12,622 nt of DNA from Syntrophomonadaceae bacterium (GTDB lineage Bacteria > Bacillota > Dethiobacteria > DTU022). The translations under genes and the position numbers were made by a program. The notes under the pieces were generated by a model. The model was not told where the DNA came from. It did no database searches and worked only from the letters and a program-made list of their open reading frames with translations. Shown piece after piece: positions 7,046-12,622 of this stretch; the first letter of the stretch is position 1, and every line of letters starts with the position of its first letter. The DNA lies in NCBI GenBank assembly GCA_003566935.1, contig PXBM01000062.1, positions 1-12,622 of the forward strand. Direction: 5' to 3'.

Positions 7046-8323
7046 ATGAACAATAATTTTGGCATGACGATGGTTGAAAAAATACTCGCTGCCAAAGCGG
7101 GAAAAGATAAAGCAGTGCCGGGAGAACTGGTTAATGTTGAAGTTGACCTTGCGCTTGGCAATGATATTACCGCTCCTGTGGCAATCAAAGAGTTTAAGCG
7201 ATTTGGCCTTGATCGGGTTTTTGATTCTGAAAAAATTGTGCTGGTTCCTGATCATTTTACTCCCAACAAAGATATTGCGGCAGCAGAACAGGCTCTTGTG
7301 CTGCGTCGTTTTGCTAAAGAGTACGGTATAAAACACTATTTTGAAGTTGGCAGAATGGGGATAGAACACGCCCTGCTGCCGGAACAGGGCCTGGTTCGGC
7401 CCGGTATGGTTATTATCGGGGCCGACTCCCATACCTGTACGTACGGAGCCCTGGGGGCATTTGCTACAGGTGTGGGCAGTACTGACCTGGCTGCAGCAAT
7501 GGCGATCGGCGAAGCCTGGTTCAAGGTGCCGCCAACAATCCGTTTTGAATATAACGGGCAGATTCCTGAGTGGGTCAGTGGGAAAGACTTGATTCTGCTT
7601 ACAATCGGAAAGATTGGTGTAGAAGGAGCCCGCTACCGGGCTATGGAGTTTGCCGGCAGCGCAATAGACTCACTTCCCATGGATGGCCGTTTAACCATGG
7701 CCAATATGGCGATTGAAGCCGGAGGCAAGTGTGGTTACATGCAGCCTGATCAAATTACTTTCGATTATCTTGAAGGCCGGGTTGACCGGGCGTACACTTC
7801 GGTATACAGCGATGCGAATGCGTCATATGAAAGTATCCATACTTTCGATGTAAATAATCTTGAGCCCCAGATAGCGTTTCCTCCTTCGCCGGATAAAGTA
7901 TTTCCGGTCTCAGATGCCAAAGGGATTGAGCTTGACCAGGTAGTGATCGGTTCCTGTACAAACGGTCGTATAGATGATCTAAGGGCTGCTGCTTCGGTCA
8001 TCAGGGGAAAAAAAGTAAAGGAAGGCTTAAGACTCTTGATTATCCCTGCTACCCAGCACATATACCGCCAGGCAATCGACGAAGGTCTGATGGCTGACTT
8101 TATAGATGCGGAGGCCGCTGTAAGCACGCCGACCTGCGGACCCTGTCTTGGAGGCCATATGGGAATTCTGGCTAAAGGGGAGAAAGCCCTGGCTACAACA
8201 AATCGCAATTTTGTCGGCCGGATGGGGCATCCCGAAAGTGAAGTTTACCTTTCAAACCCGGCTGTAGCCGCCGCATCAGCAGTAGCAGGATCCATTGTCC
8301 ATCCAGAGGAGGTGCTGTCATGA
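7046..8323 (+). CDS. leuC: 3-isopropylmalate dehydratase, large subunit (LeuC type 2, aconitase family)
   Basis: This 425-residue aconitase-family protein is the catalytic half of isopropylmalate isomerase, which converts 2-isopropylmalate to 3-isopropylmalate in leucine synthesis. The three 4Fe-4S ligands are Cys304 (GSCTNGR), Cys364 and Cys367 (TCGPCLGGH). DHFTPNKD and GADSHTCTYGALGAFATGVGSTD are intact. Its length and pairing with a separate ~165-residue small subunit are those of the Clostridia/archaeal type-2 group, which also includes homoaconitase and citramalate-acting isomerases, so substrate range is inferred from the ilv context. It starts 70 bases after ilvN, with GGAAG/GGTGG upstream and no terminator visible between them. 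It overlaps leuD by ATGA. The lack of an adjacent leuA and leuB is unusual. Confidence 0.9.
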   Translation: MNNNFGMTMVEKILAAKAGKDKAVPGELVNVEVDLALGNDITAPVAIKEFKRFGLDRVFDSEKIVLVPDHFTPNKDIAAAEQALVLRRFAKEYGIKHYFEVGRMGIEHALLPEQGLVRPGMVIIGADSHTCTYGALGAFATGVGSTDLAAAMAIGEAWFKVPPTIRFEYNGQIPEWVSGKDLILLTIGKIGVEGARYRAMEFAGSAIDSLPMDGRLTMANMAIEAGGKCGYMQPDQITFDYLEGRVDRAYTSVYSDANASYESIHTFDVNNLEPQIAFPPSPDKVFPVSDAKGIELDQVVIGSCTNGRIDDLRAAASVIRGKKVKEGLRLLIIPATQHIYRQAIDEGLMADFIDAEAAVSTPTCGPCLGGHMGILAKGEKALATTNRNFVGRMGHPESEVYLSNPAVAAASAVAGSIVHPEEVLS

Positions 8324-8820
8324 TTCTGCAGGGAAAAATTTGGCTTTTTGGAGACAATATAGATACAGATGCAATTATAGCCGCTCGTTATCTAAGCACA
8401 ACTGAGCCGGGGGAGCTGGCTGCGCATTTGATGGAAGATATTAAGCCTGACTTTCCGGGGCTGGTTCAGGAAGGTGATATCATTGTAGCCGGAAACAACT
8501 TTGGTTGTGGCAGCTCCCGTGAACATGCACCCCTGGCTATAAAAGGTGCAGGAGTTTCTTGTGTTATTGCTCGCAGCTTTGCCCGGATTTTTTATCGCAA
8601 TTCAATCAATATCGGCCTGCCCATCCTGGAGTGTAAAGAAGATTTTTCGGGGCTAAAGTCCGGAGAGGATCAGTTAAAAATTAATTTAGAACTTGGCAAA
8701 ATCATTCACCTGCAGAGTGGGCGCGAATATAATGCTGCTCCATTTCCCCACTTTATGCAGGAGCTAATCAGCCGCGGTGGCCTTGTTGAACATGTCAAGG
8801 CCCGGCTTGCAAGTCAGTGA
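8320..8820 (+). CDS. leuD: 3-isopropylmalate dehydratase, small subunit (LeuD type 2)
   Basis: This 166-residue swivel-domain subunit completes the LeuCD active site. Conserved features are GDNIDTDAIIAARYL (11-25), the substrate-binding NFGCGSSREHAP (60-71) and IARSFARIFYRNSINIGLP (83-101). The specificity loop reads YLST (24-27); in archaeal relatives this loop helps separate isopropylmalate from homoaconitate enzymes, and YLST is neither of the well-known archaeal variants (YLVY, YLRT), so substrate preference cannot be read off. GAGGAGGTG inside the end of leuC is a strong ribosome site, and the ATG overlaps the leuC stop by four bases. It appears to be the last gene of the operon. No convincing T-rich terminator is visible in the 156 bases to the next gene. 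Confidence 0.9.
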   Translation: MILQGKIWLFGDNIDTDAIIAARYLSTTEPGELAAHLMEDIKPDFPGLVQEGDIIVAGNNFGCGSSREHAPLAIKGAGVSCVIARSFARIFYRNSINIGLPILECKEDFSGLKSGEDQLKINLELGKIIHLQSGREYNAAPFPHFMQELISRGGLVEHVKARLASQ

Positions 8821-8877
8821 AGCTGTTAAATATCAGTTGCAATTTCTATTTAATAATGGTAGGGTTTAACCGTAATA

Positions 8878-8907
8878 ATGACGAATTTTGTGCTTAACCG
8901 GTATTAT
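8878..8907 (+). promoter_or_regulatory. Possible promoter of the EF-G-like gene
   Basis: ATGACG (8878-8883, 4 of 6 to consensus) and TATTAT (8902-8907, 5 of 6) lie 18 bases apart, about 70 bases before the gene. A 10-base palindrome CCCGGCCGGG follows at 8933-8942 in the presumed untranslated leader. The prediction is weak, but an own promoter is plausible given the 156-base gap and the unrelated function. Confidence 0.35.
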
Positions 8908-8976
8908 AGTATTGATACGGCTATAACACTTTCCCGGCCGGGTTTGCCGATCGGGTGATTTTGAGGAGGCATATGG

Positions 8977-11061
8977 ATGAAGAAGTATACCAGCGAAAAT
9001 ATTCGCAACGTAGCATTAATTTCCCATGGCGGTGCCGGAAAGACTTCTCTTACCGAAGCGCTGCTTTTTACGTCAGGTGCTATAAACCGTTTGGGAAAAA
9101 TTGAGGGGGGAAATACTACTACAGATTTTGATCCCGATGAAATTAAAAAGCAGGTTACAATAAATGTTGGTCTTGCTCCCCTTGAGTGGGATGGGATCAA
9201 AATTAACCTGCTCGACACGCCCGGCTATTTTGACTTCATTGGCGATGTTTTAGGCGCATTAAGGGTGGCAGACAGTGCTGTTGTCGTTGTGTGTGCCGTC
9301 TCGGGAGTTGAAGTAGGAACAGAAAAGGTCTGGGGTTACGCCGATGACTTTAACCTGCCCCGCCTGGTTGTTGTTAACAAGCTTGATCGTGAAAATGCCG
9401 ACTATGAAGGCACGCTTGAACAGCTTCGGGAGCATTTTGGTTACAGTGTTGCCCCACTGCAGATGCCAATTGGCAAAGAAGCCGATTATAAAGGGGTAGT
9501 TGATCTCGTCGGCCAGAAAGCAATCATGTTTTCTGATGACGGCAAGTCTGTGACCCAGGAAGATATCCCTGTTGACATTAAGGATCACGCTGAAGAGCTG
9601 AGAGAAAAGCTGGTAGAAGCAGTGGCAGAGGCTGATGACAGCCTGCTTGAAAAATACCTGGAAGGGGAACCTATGACGGATGAAGAATTCAAGCAAGGGC
9701 TCCGTCAGGGTGTTTTGCATAATAAAATTGTTCCGGTTCTCTGCAGCGCAGGAACCAGCAACTATGGAACCCAATCTCTGCTCGACTTGATTAAAGCATA
9801 CCTGCCAACCCCGTTGGATCAGGGAGAACTAAAAGGTTATTTGCCCGACAGCGAGGAAGAAGTTACCCGCAAACTTAGCCCGGAAGAGCCAATGTCAGCC
9901 TTTGTTTATAAAACCCTGGCCGACCCTTATGTCGGAAGGATTAACTTTTTCAGGGTATATTCCGGGACAGTACAGCCTGACAGCCAGGTATATAACTCAA
10001 GCAGGGACATTAATGAAAGATTCGGCCAGGTTTTTGCCATGCGCGGCAAAAACCAGGTTAGTATGGATGAAGTTGTAACTGGGGACATTGCCTGCGTTGC
10101 CAAGCTGCAGGAAACAGTAACCGGTGATACCCTTTGCGACCGTAGCGCGCCGATTGTCTTTCCCAAGCTTAACTTCCCCGAACCGGTTATATCCTTTGCC
10201 GTTGAACCAAAGACCAAGGGCGATGAGGAAAAAGTTGGCAGCGGTCTTTCTCGTTTTCTGGAAGAAGACCCTACGTTCCATTTAGAGAGAAAGGCAGAAA
10301 CCAAGCAGTCAATTATTTCCGGGCTGGGCGAACTCCACTTAGATATTATTGTAAGTCGCCTGCAGGAAAAATTTGGTGTGGAAGTTGAATTATCCACGCC
10401 TAAGGTCCCCTACAGGGAGACAATTAAAGGTCAAGCCAGGGTGGAAGGCAAGCATAAGAAACAGTCTGGTGGTCGAGGCCAGTTCGGCCATGTCTACATT
10501 GAAATGGAACCTGCTGAAACCGGTGAAGGCCTGGTTTTTGAAAATAAGATTTTTGGTGGAGCAGTGCCAAGGCAGTATATACCAGCAGTAGAAAAAGGTG
10601 TAAATGAAGCAATGGAAGAGGGTGTGGTTGCCGGTTACCCTGTCCAGGATATTATAGTCAGGCTGGTGGATGGTTCCTACCATAATGTTGATTCATCTGA
10701 AATGGCCTTTAAAATTGCCGCTTCGCAGGCCTTTAAAAAGGGCATGGAACAGGCTGATGCCATACTCCTTGAACCGATCATGAACCTGGAAGTGGTTGTT
10801 CCCGAAGCTTACATGGGAGATATTATGGGCGATTTAAACAGCAAGCGCGGCAAGATCCAGGGTATGGATCCGGGAGAGGGCGTGCAAAAAATCCGGGCCC
10901 AGGTTCCCATGGCCGAAATGTTCAAGTACTCTATTGATCTGCGTTCAATGACTCAGGGCAGAGGCTTCTTTACCATGGAGTTCTCACATTACGAAGAAGT
11001 GCCTTACCAGGCGGCTGAGAAGGTTATCGCTGAGTCGAAAAAGGAAGATGAAGAAGAATAA
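8977..11061 (+). CDS. Elongation factor G-like translational GTPase (EF-G-2 type)
   Basis: This 694-residue protein has the full five-domain EF-G plan. G motifs: SHGGAGKT (16-23), switch I TTTDFDPDEIKKQVTI (47-62), DTPGYFDF (80-87), NKLD (134-137) and SAG (257-259). Domains II-V follow, including SGLGELHLDII, a domain IV with GGRGQFGHVYIEMEP, and SKRGKIQGM with MFKYSIDLRSMTQGRG near the end. Canonical EF-G has AHIDAGKT and DTPGHVDF. The Gly-Gly P-loop and Tyr84 in place of the catalytic His mark the EF-G-2/FusA2 paralogue group (compare Thermus thermophilus EF-G-2), whose cellular role is unsettled. It is therefore probably not the housekeeping fusA, which normally sits with rpsL/rpsG/tuf. 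GAGGAGG lies seven bases before ATG 8977. The tail is acidic (KKEDEEE). Confidence 0.92.
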   Translation: MKKYTSENIRNVALISHGGAGKTSLTEALLFTSGAINRLGKIEGGNTTTDFDPDEIKKQVTINVGLAPLEWDGIKINLLDTPGYFDFIGDVLGALRVADSAVVVVCAVSGVEVGTEKVWGYADDFNLPRLVVVNKLDRENADYEGTLEQLREHFGYSVAPLQMPIGKEADYKGVVDLVGQKAIMFSDDGKSVTQEDIPVDIKDHAEELREKLVEAVAEADDSLLEKYLEGEPMTDEEFKQGLRQGVLHNKIVPVLCSAGTSNYGTQSLLDLIKAYLPTPLDQGELKGYLPDSEEEVTRKLSPEEPMSAFVYKTLADPYVGRINFFRVYSGTVQPDSQVYNSSRDINERFGQVFAMRGKNQVSMDEVVTGDIACVAKLQETVTGDTLCDRSAPIVFPKLNFPEPVISFAVEPKTKGDEEKVGSGLSRFLEEDPTFHLERKAETKQSIISGLGELHLDIIVSRLQEKFGVEVELSTPKVPYRETIKGQARVEGKHKKQSGGRGQFGHVYIEMEPAETGEGLVFENKIFGGAVPRQYIPAVEKGVNEAMEEGVVAGYPVQDIIVRLVDGSYHNVDSSEMAFKIAASQAFKKGMEQADAILLEPIMNLEVVVPEAYMGDIMGDLNSKRGKIQGMDPGEGVQKIRAQVPMAEMFKYSIDLRSMTQGRGFFTMEFSHYEEVPYQAAEKVIAESKKEDEEE

Positions 11062-11092
11062 TAAAGCTTAATACTGGAAAGATGGTAAGGCG

Positions 11093-11117
11093 GGGGCAGT
11101 CTCAAGACTGCCTCTTT
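11093..11117 (+). terminator. Rho-independent terminator after the EF-G-like gene
   Basis: GGGGCAGTC (11093-11101) pairs with GACTGCCTC (11106-11114), including one G-U pair, around a TCAA loop. It is followed by a short, interrupted T-tract (TTTCAATTT). It lies 31 bases past the stop codon and could also help stop the convergent minus-strand transcript, though no clear T-run is present on that strand. Confidence 0.72.
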
Positions 11118-11142
11118 CAATTTAACTATTTTAACTGCGTAA

Positions 11143-11185
11143 CCAGCTGAAGTAAATAGAAGCAAGGATAGGTTTCTTCAGCAGG
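11143..11185. repeat. Long-loop inverted repeat between convergent genes
   Basis: CCAGCTGAAG (11143-11152) is the reverse complement of CTTCAGCAGG (11176-11185) apart from one base, with 23 bases between the arms. It lies in the 142-base gap between the terminator and the convergent ATP-grasp gene. A nearby short palindrome is AGTAGCTACT (11212-11221). Nothing else is recognisable in this gap. A structured 3' untranslated region of the minus-strand gene is one reading. Confidence 0.4.
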
Positions 11186-11259
11186 CATCAGAAACAGAAT
11201 ATGGCTGAGACAGTAGCTACTAACTATTTCGCTATGCAGCAAGGTTAAAGAAGTTTCAG

Positions 11260-12462
11260 CTAGCTTTTCCGGGTAATTATACGGTATAACTTAGAAGAAA
11301 TTTTACTTAAAATCAAGCGGCCAAAGGCAAATAGCGGCTTGATATCATCAGCGGCCCAGATTGCGTGAGCCTTGCGGTATTTTAGCCATGGACGTACTAT
11401 TTCTTTTAGTGACAGCTGTTTTTGCCTGAGATAAGCAATACTGCTTATAAAATCTTCATAGGCGTGCCAGAATACCCAGGGCTTGTTTTCTGCCAGGTGA
11501 TAATCCGGCAGGGGATCGCCAATCAAATCCCTGTACATAATATATGTGAATTCAACCCCGCATTTGTCGAATAAAACATTCAGTGTGCTCAGGCGGGCAT
11601 TGATCTCGATCATGTAAAACCTGCCGTCATCGGGGTTTTTCTTAAACTCAATTTCGCCGTAGCCACGGTAACCAAGTTTATGCATGTAATCCAGTCCCAT
11701 CTCGATCAGTTCACGATCATATACCTGCCTGGTCAGGGTTGATGACCCGAAATTAATGGGAAACTGGCGCAGTTTCTGTCCGGTAAAAGTGTGAGTCGGG
11801 CGGCCTTCTGTGTTGATGTAAACATCAAAGACGTACATCTGATCATCAAAGCCGGGAATGATTTGCTGAACCATTACTTCCAGGTTGCTGCTTTGAACCT
11901 TTTGCAGCGCTCTTTTCAAGTCATCCTGATCATTAACCCTGAGGCATTTCTGGCGAAAAAGGCGGACAAATTTATGTGACAGAGCAGGCTTGATTATAGC
12001 CGGGTATGAAATGTTATTTAAAACCTCGGGAAGGTTAGTGCTGCTGTCAACAATAAAGGTTTGCGGAATTTGCAGGTTATGCTCTTTTGCCAGTAGGGCA
12101 AGACCATTTTTATCTATAATTTTCTCGAGCAGGTAGCCGCCGTTATCGGGGAATATGTAATATGAAGCCAGCTGTTCGGCATAGCGGGAGATAAGCAAAG
12201 CATAGTTGTCTGCGGTCGCCATCAGAATGGGACGTTGTTCAAAGCTTTTGCCCAGCTTAACTAAAAATTGTACCAGCCCAGCTTCATCGGTATTGACGTT
12301 TGGGCACTTAATCTTCTCTGTCACATAGCGGGATGACAGGGCGTAGGCTGTAGGAAAATGGTAATCCAGAGCATAAACCGGAATATCATGCCGTCCCAGG
12401 GTGCGAATCGCCCCCAGGGCGGTGTAAAAATTTGCTCCTAACATTACTACCGGTGTTTGCAA
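11260..12462 (-). CDS. ATP-grasp domain protein, probable carboxylate-amine ligase of unknown substrate
   Basis: This 400-residue soluble protein has a Rossmann-like N-terminal preATP-grasp part (TPVVMLGANFYTALGAIRTLG, 3-23), then an ATP-grasp fold (~115-300). Lys158 in YPAIIKPA is the likely ATP-phosphate lysine; MVQQIIPG (197-204) is the adenine-side strand; Glu270 and Glu272 (GEIEF) with Glu286 and Asn288 (MIEINARL) are the probable Mg ligands. About 90 C-terminal residues, Trp- and Lys/Arg-rich with a basic end (RIITRKS), are not assigned. Relatives (the carbamoyl-phosphate-synthase-like ATP-grasp group, COG3919-like) ligate an amine to an acyl phosphate and often sit in cell-envelope or peptide-tailoring loci, but no such neighbour is visible. 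The start is TTG at 12462 with GGGGA nine bases upstream; the later ATG (codon 7) would cut the first beta strand. It runs convergent to the EF-G-like gene. Confidence 0.85.
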   Translation of the reverse strand: MQTPVVMLGANFYTALGAIRTLGRHDIPVYALDYHFPTAYALSSRYVTEKIKCPNVNTDEAGLVQFLVKLGKSFEQRPILMATADNYALLISRYAEQLASYYIFPDNGGYLLEKIIDKNGLALLAKEHNLQIPQTFIVDSSTNLPEVLNNISYPAIIKPALSHKFVRLFRQKCLRVNDQDDLKRALQKVQSSNLEVMVQQIIPGFDDQMYVFDVYINTEGRPTHTFTGQKLRQFPINFGSSTLTRQVYDRELIEMGLDYMHKLGYRGYGEIEFKKNPDDGRFYMIEINARLSTLNVLFDKCGVEFTYIMYRDLIGDPLPDYHLAENKPWVFWHAYEDFISSIAYLRQKQLSLKEIVRPWLKYRKAHAIWAADDIKPLFAFGRLILSKISSKLYRIITRKS

Positions 12463-12490
12463 GCTCTTGTTCCCCGTGTTTAAAAGGATA

Positions 12491-12496
12491 AGTATA
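12491..12496 (-). promoter_or_regulatory. Possible -10 box of the ATP-grasp gene
   Basis: On the minus strand TATACT (12496-12491) lies about 29 bases before the TTG start, in very A+T-rich sequence. No good -35 is visible at 16-18 bases, so this is only a candidate. Confidence 0.25.
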
Positions 12497-12549
12497 TAGG
12501 GTATCTCTAGCTATATATGATAACTTTATATTGATTTGCATGAGATTAC

Positions 12550-12567
12550 AAGATCCTTGAGGATCTT
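12550..12567. repeat. Perfect 18-base palindrome, possible operator
   Basis: AAGATCCT-TG-AGGATCTT is a perfect inverted repeat with 8-base arms. It lies upstream of both the minus-strand ATP-grasp gene and the outward-facing promoter at 12565-12593, overlapping the -35 position of the latter. It is followed by TTTA on the plus strand, so a small terminator is the alternative reading. Confidence 0.5.
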
Positions 12568-12593
12568 TTATCCTCTGGCAATTATGATATAAT
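12565..12593 (+). promoter_or_regulatory. Extended -10 promoter facing out of the window
   Basis: TGATATAAT (12585-12593) is an extended -10 (TGN then perfect TATAAT). The -35 position 17 bases upstream (CTTTTA, 12565-12570) is poor, as is common for extended -10 promoters. The driven gene would begin beyond base 12622. No start codon with a convincing ribosome site is seen before the edge. Confidence 0.55.
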
Positions 12594-12622
12594 CAAGGAA
12601 ACTTAAGGTAACCGGGGTAAAA

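Noticed and set aside
6881..7432. 183-codon minus-strand open frame opposite ilvN/leuC
   Set aside because: It is antisense to two well-recognised genes, has no family resemblance and no ribosome site or promoter of its own.
8973..8975. ATG four bases before the EF-G-like start
   Set aside because: It is in a different frame from the GTPase. The ribosome site spacing (7 bases) favours ATG 8977.
9259..9774. 171-codon minus-strand open frame opposite the EF-G-like gene
   Set aside because: It is a shadow of the GTPase coding sequence; the protein is not recognisable.
1..12622. Mobile elements, CRISPR arrays, tRNA/rRNA genes
   Set aside because: No transposase or integrase frames, no spaced direct repeats, and no tRNA- or rRNA-like sequences were seen.

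Overview
The window looks like a core-metabolism segment of a Gram-positive, Firmicutes/Clostridia-type chromosome. The evidence is a complete T-box tRNA-sensing leader, strong AGGAGG-type ribosome binding sites, sigma-A-type promoters, GTG and TTG starts next to ATG starts, and protein sequences that read like those of anaerobic Clostridia (Peptococcaceae/Syntrophomonadaceae-like). The genus cannot be fixed by eye. I see no mobile element, CRISPR array, rRNA or tRNA gene.

Layout. (1) 1-208: the last ~68 codons of a DNA gyrase A-type subunit, cut by the window edge. (2) 253-1758: a carboxyltransferase of the oxaloacetate decarboxylase alpha / pyruvate carboxylase B / transcarboxylase 5S family. 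It has no biotin domain, and Gln replaces one expected metal-binding His. (3) 1759-2117: a perfect-consensus promoter (TTGACA-N17-TATAAT) followed by a T-box riboswitch with stems I, II and III, an antiterminator and a 10-bp terminator. (4) 2118-8820: a six-gene branched-chain amino acid operon, ilvE-ilvD-ilvB-ilvN-leuC-leuD. ilvB/ilvN and leuC/leuD each overlap by 4 bases (ATGA). (5) 8977-11061: an EF-G-like translational GTPase of the EF-G-2 type, followed by a terminator. (6) 11260-12462, minus strand: an ATP-grasp ligase-like protein of unknown substrate. (7) 12463-12622: a divergent intergenic region with a palindrome and an extended -10 promoter facing out of the right edge.

How it works together. 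IlvBN makes acetolactate/acetohydroxybutyrate, IlvD dehydrates the dihydroxy acids, and IlvE transaminates the keto acids to Val, Ile and Leu. LeuCD isomerises isopropylmalate (or, by inference, citramalate-derived intermediates). The operon lacks ilvC, leuA and leuB, which must be elsewhere if the pathways are complete. The T-box specifier is best read as GUC (valine), because the antiterminator bulge UGGU calls for a tRNA with discriminator A. IlvN keeps the residues known to bind valine in E. coli IlvH. Valine may therefore be sensed twice: as uncharged tRNA at transcription and as free amino acid at the enzyme.

Most of the window is conventional. The points most worth a second look are the valine reading of the T-box, the Gln207 substitution in the carboxyltransferase, the incomplete operon, the palindrome-containing internal promoter before ilvD, and the orphan ATP-grasp gene. 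I do not see evidence for a wholly new multi-gene system here.
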